The translations under genes and the position numbers were made by a program. This document shows, one piece after another, positions 18,101 through 24,461 of a stretch of DNA of 64,000 nt. The notes under the pieces are model-generated. The model worked only from the letters and a program-made list of their open reading frames with translations, was not told the origin of the DNA and did not search any database. Origin of the DNA: Rhodanobacter denitrificans (GTDB taxonomy: Bacteria > Pseudomonadota > Gammaproteobacteria > Xanthomonadales > Rhodanobacteraceae); contig NZ_QFWQ01000003.1 in the NCBI RefSeq assembly GCF_003335105.1, positions 1-64,000 on the forward strand, in the 5' to 3' direction. Each line of letters opens with the position of its first letter. Within the stretch, counting starts at the first letter, position 1.

Positions 18101-18200
18101 CGTCCGCATCGGGGGTGTAATACCGGAGCAGGTCGCGTGTCGTGATCACACGAGGAAACCGCGGGTACGCGGTGCGCTCAAGATTCGCCATGGCCACCAT
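15171..18200 (-). CDS. tnpA: Tn3-family transposase
   Basis: 1009 aa, full length for Tn3-family TnpA. N-terminal DNA-binding region (YPRFPRVITTRDLLRYYTPD at 12-31), then a long central region and a DDE catalytic domain. Visible candidate catalytic residues are Asp686 (SVAADGTQYD), Asp757 (TVYSDTQGQS) and Glu887 (TNKIESYNGF), with spacings typical of Tn3. No frameshift was seen, so it may be active. A start at Met4 (18191) is also possible. No resolvase or TnpS/TnpT was found; the resolution module must lie left of the window or be absent. Confidence 0.95.
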   Translation of the reverse strand: MVAMANLERTAYPRFPRVITTRDLLRYYTPDADEVEWASGFARSDAGRLGLIVLLKTFQQLHYFLALESVPAEIIGHIRTVLNLKPATAADYRGSKTLYRHFAAVRTYLDIQRYYGKEAQRIAVRAAYEASEVMDQRVDVINATIEELIYRRYELPAFSTLDRIAEAAAVTAQERLYDSVSAGLTTERRDFLDSLLATDFAQRQSAFQAIKAIPKRATKKHLEAVLDQLAWLKTLGDVDDSLRDAPVNKIRHLAHQAALLDADDLKRTVPSRRYALMLALIHRMRVRARDDLAEMFIRRVSTLHKRAKEELTAIQMHQRAMAEQLVAKLDDVLAILAEEKEDPAAGRRIRALLTPDGNLEGLREDCAAIRLSGGSNHLPLLWRFFSSHRAVLMRLARTLDFVSSTQNQSLMEALAIVLANEGRKAEWVSDAVNLQFCSERWRKLIMRSDDGPSVNRRYLEMCVFSHLASELKSGDTCVVGSEAFADVREHLLPWAECEARLADFCAKVDIPPSAAACVSELKQRLTDTAARIDAAFPELKGDVAIGADGEPVLRRVQARDIPASVIALQSALGRELPTRNLLDILANIEHWTHFTRHFGPISGHEPKIKQATERYLQTVFAMGCNLGPNQAARHFVGEVSPHMISRVNRRHVTVEKLEAATRELAELYLRLDLPRLWGDGKSVAADGTQYDFYDQNLLAGYHFRYRKMGAVAYRHVANNYIATFRHFIPPGIWEAVYVIEGLMQAKLSVEPDTVYSDTQGQSATVFAFTYLLGINLLPRIRNWKDLDFFRADKQTHYKHIDSLFHGAIDWTLIETHWKDLLQIAISIQAGRIASPMLLRRLGASSQRNRLFLAAQELGRAHRTVFLLNWIGSLPLRQEVTAETNKIESYNGFAKFFSFGGDVIAENDPDEQQKRLRYNDLIASAVILQNTVDMMRALQKLADEGLAVSGHDVAFFSPYLTGGVKRFGDYRLDLKRPPEPWIRDRLFKDAAKAARATTLATEQANDPAIE

Positions 18201-18283
18201 CCGAGAGAGAGGGTGGCTTTGAGCTTAACGAACGATGGTGACCAAGACCAACCGCGAACACGATTTTGTTGCAGTGTCACACA

Positions 18284-18331
18284 GTTGCAGCACGCTATGA
18301 CCCAATTTTACCCGTATCCGGGCACGACCCC
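18284..18331 (-). repeat. Candidate terminal inverted repeat of the Tn3-family element
   Basis: Read on the minus strand the end begins GGGGTCGTGCCCGGATACGG (outer base 18331) and runs on towards tnpA. Tn3-family ends begin GGGG and lie next to tnpA. The first base outside, 18332, is in frame with a hydrolase fragment that lacks its 5' part, as expected at an insertion junction. The matching left copy was not found in the window, so the repeat is not confirmed. Confidence 0.5.
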
Positions 18332-18649
18332 ACCCCACGCGGCCAGCAACCAGGCGGCTGGACCCGGATGTTGTTCTCGCACGCCCAGAACACGTTGGCC
18401 TGGGATGCGCTGGCCTTTACTGAGGTGCTGATGACCCAGCCGATGATGGTGGTGATCGGCGGAAAGCCCGGCGCCTTCGGAGCCTATCGCGACGGCATGG
18501 AGGCCTATGGCCGTTCGACCGCCTCGAAGGATCGTCAGTTAGTCCTGCTCGACGACTGGTCGCATTACGACATCTACGACAAGCCCGAACCGGTCGCCAT
18601 GGCGCTGGAGCGCATGGTGCCGTTCCTGAAGCAGCACCTCGCTGCTTGA
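18332..18649 (+). pseudogene. Alpha/beta hydrolase, C-terminal fragment cut by transposon
   Basis: The frame is open across the transposon end and encodes about 105 residues (LTQPMMVV-type strand, then DDWSHYDIYDKPEPV with the probable catalytic His, ending MVPFLKQHLAA). This matches the C-terminal third of the hydrolase family represented intact at 19350-20270 (compare LTQPLLTVVGS and ANHMSMYD). The N-terminal part with the nucleophile is missing. It presumably lies left of the window if the transposon inserted simply. Confidence 0.75.
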
Positions 18650-18670
18650 AACGGCGAACGGAGCAGACCG

Positions 18671-19312
18671 ATGTCCGCGCAAGTATTGATCCTGGGTGCC
18701 AGCGGGCAGATCGCCCGTTGGGTGATCCGCGAACTGGCGAATGATGCCGCGATCCGGCAGACACTGTTCCTGCGCCACACGCGCAAGCTGCATGGCAAGG
18801 CGCCGGCCAATGCAAGGGTGTTGGAAGGCGACGTGCTGGACAAGGCCGCGCTTGCCGATGCGATGGTCGGGCAAGACCTCGTCTACGCCAACCTCACCGG
18901 CGATGACATCGATGAACAGGCCAGAGCCGTCATCGCGGCGATGCAGGCCGCCGGCGTGAGTCGCCTTGTCTTTGTCACCTCGCTCGGCATCTACGACGAA
19001 CTGCCGGGCAAATTCCAGAAGTGGAACAAAACAATGATTGGCAAGGAACTCAAGCCGTTCCGCCGCGCCGCCGACGCCATCGAGGCCTCGGGTCTGGACT
19101 ACACGATCCTGCGCCCGGCTTGGCTGACCGACGAGAACAAAGTGGACTACGAGACCACCGCCAAGGGCGAGACCTTCAAGGGCACCGAGGTCTCGCGCCG
19201 CAGCGTGGCGGATCTCATCGCAAAAATCATCGCCACGCCCTCGTTGCACTCGAGGGCAAATCTCGGCGTCAACAAGCCCGGCACCGACGGCGACAAACCC
19301 TCGTTCTACTGA
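18671..19312 (+). CDS. NAD(P)-binding NmrA/SDR-like protein
   Basis: 213 aa atypical short-chain dehydrogenase. Nucleotide-binding motif LILGASGQIARWVIREL at 6-22, then VLEGDVLDKAALADAMVGQD and VTSLGIYDELPGKFQKWNK, with LDYTILRPAWLTDE typical of NmrA-like NAD(P)H-binding proteins. The usual SDR YxxxK is not obvious, so it may be a reductase or redox sensor. RBS GGAG lies before the ATG. It sits between two hydrolase genes on the same strand. Confidence 0.82.
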   Translation: MSAQVLILGASGQIARWVIRELANDAAIRQTLFLRHTRKLHGKAPANARVLEGDVLDKAALADAMVGQDLVYANLTGDDIDEQARAVIAAMQAAGVSRLVFVTSLGIYDELPGKFQKWNKTMIGKELKPFRRAADAIEASGLDYTILRPAWLTDENKVDYETTAKGETFKGTEVSRRSVADLIAKIIATPSLHSRANLGVNKPGTDGDKPSFY

Positions 19313-19349
19313 TTGTCCGCACTGATCCCACATCTACAGGAGACACACC

Positions 19350-20270
19350 ATGGAATCCAAGAAGATCGGCATCCCCAATCGCAACGGCAACGGCATCACA
19401 CTGTCGGCCATCATCAACTACCCGGACGGCTTCGACGCGGGAAAGTGCTATCCGGTGGTGGTGGTTTCGCACCCGGGTGGCGGCGTCAAGGAACAGACTG
19501 CCGGCACCTATGCCAGGAAGCTGGCGGAACAGGGCTTCGTCACCATCGCCTATGACGCGTCTTATCAAGGCGAAAGCACAGGCGAACCGCGCCAACTTGA
19601 GAACCCTTACGTGCGCACGGAAGACGTCAGTGCCGTGATTGATTATCTGGACACGCAACCGTACGTGGACAGGAACAAGATCGGTGCGATGGGCATCTGC
19701 GCTGGCGCCGGCTACACCGCCAACGCCGCGATCAACGACCACCGGATCAAAGCGGTAGGCACGGTCAGCATGGTCAATATCGGCCAGATGTTCCGCAATG
19801 GCTGGGGCAATAACATCAAGGATGCCGATGCCATTCCAGTGCGGGACATGGGCGCCGATGCGCGCCGCGCAGCCGCCGACGGCAGCAAGGACGGCATCTT
19901 TCCGCTGGCGCCGATGCGCGAGGAAGACGCGCCCAACGCCGAGTTGCGAGAAGCATGGGAGTACTACCACACCCCACGTGCGCAATACCCCACTGCGCCT
20001 GGCTACATGACCACACGCAGCCTGGACCAGATCATCACCTACGATGCCTACAACAAGGCCGAGGCCTTCCTTACCCAGCCGTTGCTGACCGTGGTGGGAA
20101 GCCAAGCGGGAAGCAAGTGGATGAGTGACGACCTGATGCAGCGTGCCGGCACAAAGGACAAGCGCCAGTATGTCGTGGATGGAGCCAACCACATGTCGAT
20201 GTACGACGGCGAGGGCTACATCAACGAGGCGATCGGGCAACTCGCGCCGTTCTTCAGGAGCAAGATGTGA
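19350..20270 (+). CDS. Alpha/beta hydrolase with Cys nucleophile (dienelactone-hydrolase-like)
   Basis: 306 aa. The nucleophile elbow reads GAMGICAGAGYT with Cys117 in the position normally held by Ser, as in dienelactone hydrolases. The early strand VVVVSHPGGGVKEQT forms the oxyanion region and DGANHMSMYD near the C terminus supplies His. A strong AGGAG site precedes the ATG. Substrate unknown. The upstream fragment at 18332-18649 is a paralogue. Confidence 0.82.
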   Translation: MESKKIGIPNRNGNGITLSAIINYPDGFDAGKCYPVVVVSHPGGGVKEQTAGTYARKLAEQGFVTIAYDASYQGESTGEPRQLENPYVRTEDVSAVIDYLDTQPYVDRNKIGAMGICAGAGYTANAAINDHRIKAVGTVSMVNIGQMFRNGWGNNIKDADAIPVRDMGADARRAAADGSKDGIFPLAPMREEDAPNAELREAWEYYHTPRAQYPTAPGYMTTRSLDQIITYDAYNKAEAFLTQPLLTVVGSQAGSKWMSDDLMQRAGTKDKRQYVVDGANHMSMYDGEGYINEAIGQLAPFFRSKM

Positions 20271-20287
20271 CGCCAGAGGCCGTCGCT

Positions 20288-20315
20288 AGGGTAGGGCGAT
20301 TAGCCTGTGTCATCA
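20288..20315 (-). repeat. Dispersed dyad repeat, copy a
   Basis: On the minus strand: TGATGA, seven bases (CACAGGC), TAATCG, then CCCTACCCT. It shares 26 of 28 positions with copy c at 32657. It lies between convergent genes (hydrolase end 20270, SIR2-like relic end 20380). Confidence 0.65.
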
Positions 20316-20379
20316 AGGGTAGGGCAGCGACACATTCGCCTAGCTTCGTCCCGACTACCGCCCGCGCATCTCCAAAACA

Positions 20380-20997
20380 TCAACTCGACTCAAGAAGGCT
20401 TTTTCGTAGGCGTTCACGATTACGGGCGCGCAATGCTCGGAACGCTTTGGCCTGGATGCCTTCCGGAGTCTGTCGCAACCTCGAGAAATAGTCGGAAGCA
20501 CTCTCCGAACACACAGACACCTGTTCATCCAAGTGAGCAAACCGACTCGGACAACCCTGGATGCCGGGATTGATGATCGTGATCCGGCGATCGCTGGCGA
20601 ACGAAAGCCATTCGACTATCTGTTCGTCGATATGCCTGTCTCCGAAACCGTACCCGATGCAGATCAGTTCATGCGCATAGTTGAGGCATCCACCGAAGAG
20701 CGAGAGGAATTCCGGTGGGGCAATCTGCGTGCTTTGTGGGGAAAATTTGTGAGCTCCACTCAGTAGGCTGTTGCGCAAGAACTGGATGACTCCCTGTTCA
20801 TCGCAATACGTATGCTCGTTAACGGCACGAACCTGATGACGCTGTCCTAAGGCAAGATCGATCTTCGCGAGGGTTTCGATGTTTTCGCTAAGTGGCCCAA
20901 TGGCACTGGACAATTCCGGCTCTAGATCGAGCCCACCGATTCCAGGGAGCATTGATCCGAACATTGCCCATTTGCGTGTCCACAGCCGTTTTTCGGA
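20380..20997 (-). pseudogene. SIR2-like domain protein, 5'-degraded relic
   Basis: The longest protein from an ATG is 194 aa (20380-20964), but the frame continues sensibly upstream (KRLWTRKWAMFGSM) to a TGA at 20998-21000, with another stop just beyond. The visible part has a SIR2-like feature, ELICIGYGFGDRHIDEQIVEWL, followed by ITIINPGIQG. This is the pattern of SIR2-like NAD-binding domains in defence-related or unknown proteins. The N-terminal nucleotide-binding half is missing, so it is probably inactive. Confidence 0.55.
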
Positions 20998-21293
20998 TCA
21001 ACACTTCCAAATCTTCGGTTCAACGCTTCAGAGCGCTGGCACGGCGCTTGGACGGCTTCGCTTGGCCATTCTTGATTTCGCATAATGTATATTATGTCAA
21101 AACTCCGCCGACGCATCCGAGAGGCTGGAGTCAGGCTTTTGGGTTCGTGACCAAACGCAGGTGTTCGAGCCTCCCGTTGTTGCACGTAGTGATTTCTCCC
21201 CGATTGCGATCGACCGATGAATTCGTCGCGGTCCCCTGTCTACACGTCATCCACGGCGATACTGGTTTCGCCGAGATCCAGGAGCACGACGTC

Positions 21294-21734
21294 ATGAGTT
21301 ACGAAAAGATCTTCGAATACGACCTCGATATCACAGGCGTGACCGACTATGGCGCAAACATGGAGGCGCTGTTTGCCGGGCAGGAACGCGTGCCGCTGCA
21401 GGGCGCTCAGTTCGATGTCGCGCTCGCGGGTCCCGTCAAAGGGCGCGTGACGGGTGCGATGCGAGGCATCGACTATTTGCGGGTGCGTCCCGACGGCCGC
21501 CGCGAACTCGAGCTGCGGGGCAGCATCGAAACGGAGGACGGGAGCCGGATCGCATTCTCGGCCGAGGGCGTCGGGTCCCCTCGCGACGGCGAGCCGATCG
21601 TCGACCTGACTGTCAGGATCGACCTGTTGACGGCCGCGGCTGCCTATTCGTGGGTCAATGCGAAACCCGCATATGGTTCGGGGTATGCGGACTTGACCAC
21701 GAATAAAATCCACGTCGAAGTCTATCTGCACTAG
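21294..21734 (+). CDS. DUF3237 family protein
   Basis: 146 aa from ATG 21294 with CCAGGAG upstream. The motif FEYDLDITGVTDYG and the later RGIDYLRVRPDGRRELELRG, followed by beta strands, match DUF3237, a small barrel protein often near short-chain dehydrogenases and sigma factors. No signal peptide. Function unknown. An upstream open frame to 20892 lacks family similarity and was excluded. Confidence 0.78.
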   Translation: MSYEKIFEYDLDITGVTDYGANMEALFAGQERVPLQGAQFDVALAGPVKGRVTGAMRGIDYLRVRPDGRRELELRGSIETEDGSRIAFSAEGVGSPRDGEPIVDLTVRIDLLTAAAAYSWVNAKPAYGSGYADLTTNKIHVEVYLH

Positions 21735-21853
21735 GCGCGGCTGCCCGTGGATTCGGCCAGGCGGACCAAAACCAAAAAAGTCGTCGTCAGATCGATGAGT
21801 TTTACGCTGCCGGCGGTCTCCATAACGACAACGATACCTGAGGAGATCTGAAT

Positions 21854-22615
21854 ATGTCGTCGAAGAATGGAGCGCTGCAAGGCAAGCGTGTGATCGTCCT
21901 CGGCGCCAGCCGCGGCGTCGGTCGGGAGATCGTCGAACGTGCGTCGGCTGTGGGTGCGCGGGTCTTGGCGGTGGCGAGGCAGGAGAGCGGGCTGGCTCAA
22001 CTCGCGAAAGCGATGCCAGGGATCGACACACTGGCACTGGACGCCGCCGCGGAAGCCGCGCCGGAGAATGTGTTCCACCAAGCGAAACCCGACCTCCTGG
22101 TGATCTGCGGCGGCGCCACGCCCCCAGTCCGGCCGATACCGGAACTCAACTGGGCCGAGTTCACGGTCAACTGGGAGGTCGATGCCAAGATGGCCTTCCT
22201 CTTCTGCCGCGAGGCGCTGCGCACGCCGCTGGCACCAGGCTCGGTCGTGGTGATCATCGCCAGCGGAGCCGGCCTGGGAGGATCGCCGATCTCCGGAGGC
22301 TACGCCGGCGCCAAGCGCATGCAGATGTTCATCGCCAAGTACTGCCAGGCCGAATCCGATCGACGCGAGCTCGGCATCCACTTCGTGGCGCTGGCTCCCT
22401 CCCGCATCATGCCTGAGACGGATCTTGGCCAGGCCGCGGTGAACGGCTACGCCCGATACCTCGGCGTCCCGCCGGAGAAGTTCCTTGAGAACATGGGGCC
22501 GCGGCAGTCGCCTTCCGACGTAGCTCGGGCGGTACTCGAAGTGGCGGTGAATCCGCCGTCGGAAGCGGGCTCAATCTTCATCATCTCGGCCGACGGCATC
22601 GCTGCTGCAAGCTGA
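21854..22615 (+). CDS. Short-chain dehydrogenase/reductase
   Basis: 253 aa. The Rossmann motif VIVLGASRGVGREI (13-26) binds NAD(P). Ser137 in IIASGAG and the Tyr150-x3-Lys154 pair (GGYAGAKR) form the catalytic set. The C terminus has no membrane segment. AGGAG precedes the ATG. It lies between a DUF3237 gene and an ECF-type sigma gene on the same strand, with gaps of 119 and 36 bases. Substrate unknown. Confidence 0.88.
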   Translation: MSSKNGALQGKRVIVLGASRGVGREIVERASAVGARVLAVARQESGLAQLAKAMPGIDTLALDAAAEAAPENVFHQAKPDLLVICGGATPPVRPIPELNWAEFTVNWEVDAKMAFLFCREALRTPLAPGSVVVIIASGAGLGGSPISGGYAGAKRMQMFIAKYCQAESDRRELGIHFVALAPSRIMPETDLGQAAVNGYARYLGVPPEKFLENMGPRQSPSDVARAVLEVAVNPPSEAGSIFIISADGIAAAS

Positions 22616-22651
22616 GGAAAGACCTGGACAGCGCGGTTCAAGAGGGTTGCC

Positions 22652-23674
22652 ATGAGAGACGAGACGCTCGCCAGTTCCGCAACAGCGGCGCCGCCCAGCC
22701 GGGCCGACTTCACGCGGGTGGCCGAAGCGCACCGCAGCGCCCTCAAGCTGCACTGCTACCGCATGCTCGGCTCGCTGCATCAGGCCGAGGATGCGGTACA
22801 GGAAACCATGCTGCGCGCCTGGAGGGGCTTCGACGACTTCGAGGCGCGCGCTTCAATCAAGAATTGGCTCTACCGGATTGCTACGAACGTGGCGCTCAAC
22901 ATGGTGGCGAGCCGTTCGAGACGCGGTCGGTTGATGCCTGACCAACTGGGCAGCCCGTCTACCGAGCGGCCGCGGGGTCGGCCGGACGCAGAAGTTTTGT
23001 GGGTGGAGCCCTACCCCGACGCCGAACTGGAGAACTTGCCGGATCCAGCCGCCGCGCCGGATGCGCGCTGCGAACTGAGCGAGTCCGTCCGCCTCGCGTT
23101 CATCGCTGCGATCCAACAACTGCCGCCGCGCCAGCGTGCCGTTCTGCTGCTGGCCGATGTCCTTGGCTGGTCCGCGATCGAGGTCGCCGCTGTGTTCGAC
23201 GCTTCGGTCGCATCGGTGAACAGCGCCCTGCAGCGGGCGCGAAGCAAGCTGGCAACACTTGATCACGATGCTCGACCGGTTCCAATGGCCAATGAGCATC
23301 AGCGAAACCTGCTGGAGCGCTATGTGCGGGCCTGGGAGAGCGCCGACCTCGAACGCTTCGTCGCGCTCCTGAAAGAGGACGCGATCTATTCGATGCCGCC
23401 TTGGCGAGAGTGGTATCAGGGCCGCCGCTCCATCACGGATTTCTTCGGGGCCGTTTGGCCGGCCTATCGTGGCTTCCGTCTCGTGCCGGTCGGCGCGAAC
23501 CTGCAACCGGCGTTCGCCCTCTATTCCCTGGGCGCAGATGGCCGCTGGAACGCACACTCCATCCAGCTGTTGGCGTTGGACGAAGCTGGGATTGGCACCA
23601 TAACGATGTTCATGCAGCCACTCGCCCAGAAGCTCTTCGCGGCGTTCCGACTGCCGACGATCCTGGAGGCCTGA
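22652..23674 (+). CDS. ECF sigma factor with SnoaL-like C-terminal domain
   Basis: 340 aa. Sigma region 2 (HRSALKLHCYRMLGSLHQAE, DAVQETMLRAWRGFDDFEA) lies near 30-75 and region 4 (LPPRQRAVLLLADVLGWS, then AVFDASVASVNSALQRARSK) near 155-205. A SnoaL/NTF2-like domain follows from about 215 (LLERYVRAWESADLERFVA, DAIYSMPPWREWYQG). This layout matches sigma-70 subfamilies with a fused regulatory tail (TIGR02960 type). No anti-sigma gene lies beside it, so the tail may do that job. It follows the SDR gene by 36 bases. Confidence 0.88.
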   Translation: MRDETLASSATAAPPSRADFTRVAEAHRSALKLHCYRMLGSLHQAEDAVQETMLRAWRGFDDFEARASIKNWLYRIATNVALNMVASRSRRGRLMPDQLGSPSTERPRGRPDAEVLWVEPYPDAELENLPDPAAAPDARCELSESVRLAFIAAIQQLPPRQRAVLLLADVLGWSAIEVAAVFDASVASVNSALQRARSKLATLDHDARPVPMANEHQRNLLERYVRAWESADLERFVALLKEDAIYSMPPWREWYQGRRSITDFFGAVWPAYRGFRLVPVGANLQPAFALYSLGADGRWNAHSIQLLALDEAGIGTITMFMQPLAQKLFAAFRLPTILEA

Positions 23675-23832
23675 CGAAGCGGCGAGACTGGCAGGCGGCG
23701 CTGACGCCTCAGCCCTATCCGCCGTTGCAAGCGAGCCTCCCAACGCTCCAAGAAAATCCGCCGGAGTCCGATAAATCCCGCCCCGGTCGCCCTGTCTACT
23801 AAGTGCGCGGCTCAAAGGGCGTCCTCCACCCG

Positions 23833-23860
23833 CGATAATTTACCCTAATCGCCCTGCCCT
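23833..23860 (+). repeat. Dispersed dyad repeat, copy b
   Basis: CGATAA, seven bases (TTTACCC), TAATCG, then CCCTGCCCT. It lies in the 313-base gap between the sigma gene and the aldehyde dehydrogenase relic. That gap otherwise holds only the heptamer array. Confidence 0.65.
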
Positions 23861-23926
23861 ACGTCCGCCTTCGGAAGGGACATCATCCACCGTAGTCCAA
23901 GTCCAATTCGGACTTGCTGGGCCGCC

Positions 23927-23994
23927 AGCCGTTAGCCGTTAGCCGTTAGCCGTTAGCCGTTAGCCGTTAGCCGTTAGCCGTTAGCCGTTAGCCG
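23927..23994. repeat. Nine-unit heptamer tandem repeat (AGCCGTT)n
   Basis: Nine perfect AGCCGTT units (23927-23989) and a partial tenth (AGCCG) are in a row. The minus-strand stop codon of the aldehyde dehydrogenase relic (TAA, 23988-23990) is formed by the last unit, so the array has grown from, or into, the 3' end of that relic. Perfect short units suggest slippage and length variation between strains. Confidence 0.95.
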
Positions 23995-24318
23995 ACTGGC
24001 AGCTTGAGTGATCGGAACATGTCCAATGGAGATCCGGGTCGGACGTACACGGCCTTCAGTTCGACGTAGTGGTCCAGGCCTTCTGAACCGAACTCGCGCC
24101 CAATTCCGCTTTGCGTGAACCTGCCAAACGGGGCGCTCAAGTCGGCATAGGCCCCATTGATCGAGAACGTGTCCGTCCGGATTTTCCGAGCCACCGCCAA
24201 TCCCTCGTCCACGTCATTGGCCCACACCGCCCCTGATAGGCCGTAGGGCGAGTCGTTGGCGATGCGCACTGCCTCGTCGACGGTGGAGTACGGAATCACG
24301 GTGAGCGCCGGACCGACG
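23988..24318 (-). pseudogene. Aldehyde dehydrogenase, C-terminal remnant
   Basis: About 110 residues match the C-terminal end of NAD(P)-dependent aldehyde dehydrogenases: GPALTVIPYSTVDEAVRIAN, NDSPYGLSGAVWANDVDEGL, PFGRFTQSGIGREFGSEGLD and HYVELKAVYV. The catalytic Cys/Glu part is gone. On its 5' side the sequence switches at about 24318 to an IS3-type orfA remnant in another family, marking the break. The stop lies in the heptamer array. Confidence 0.8.
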
Positions 24319-24444
24319 CCACAGGTAGCAGCTGGCCTCCGAGAAACCGTGCCAATGACATAGCTCCTTCACCGCCAACCCTGATTCGGCTTCCCGCAGG
24401 AAGCCGATGATCTGTTCTTCCGAAAAACGCTTCTTCGCAAACTC
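24319..24444 (-). mobile_element. IS3-family orfA (transposase) remnant
   Basis: The minus-strand frame reads KKRFSEEQIIGFLREAESG, then LAVKELCHWHGFSEASCYLW, the helix-turn-helix start of IS3-family OrfA. There is no good start codon and it ends at the junction with the aldehyde dehydrogenase relic. It is about 40 residues of an original of about 90, with no orfB, so it is inactive. Confidence 0.8.
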
Positions 24445-24461
24445 ACTCGACGAGTTCAGGA

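Larger units (their letters stand above)
1..18331. mobile_element. Right part of a putative metal-resistance Tn3-type transposon
   Basis: The mer, czc, CDF and pbr-like genes, then tnpC/tnpA and a GGGG-terminated end, are contiguous and end exactly at a truncated chromosomal gene. This suggests one transposon whose left end is beyond base 1. The extent is inferred; the transposon could also be smaller and merely inserted beside an existing metal island. Confidence 0.4.

Noticed and set aside
21294-21734. Start at 20892 for the DUF3237 gene
   Set aside because: The upstream 134 codons have no family similarity, and a strong ribosome binding site and the family N terminus are at 21294.
23927-23994. 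CRISPR array
   Set aside because: The units are seven bases long and directly adjacent, with no spacers and no cas genes in the window.
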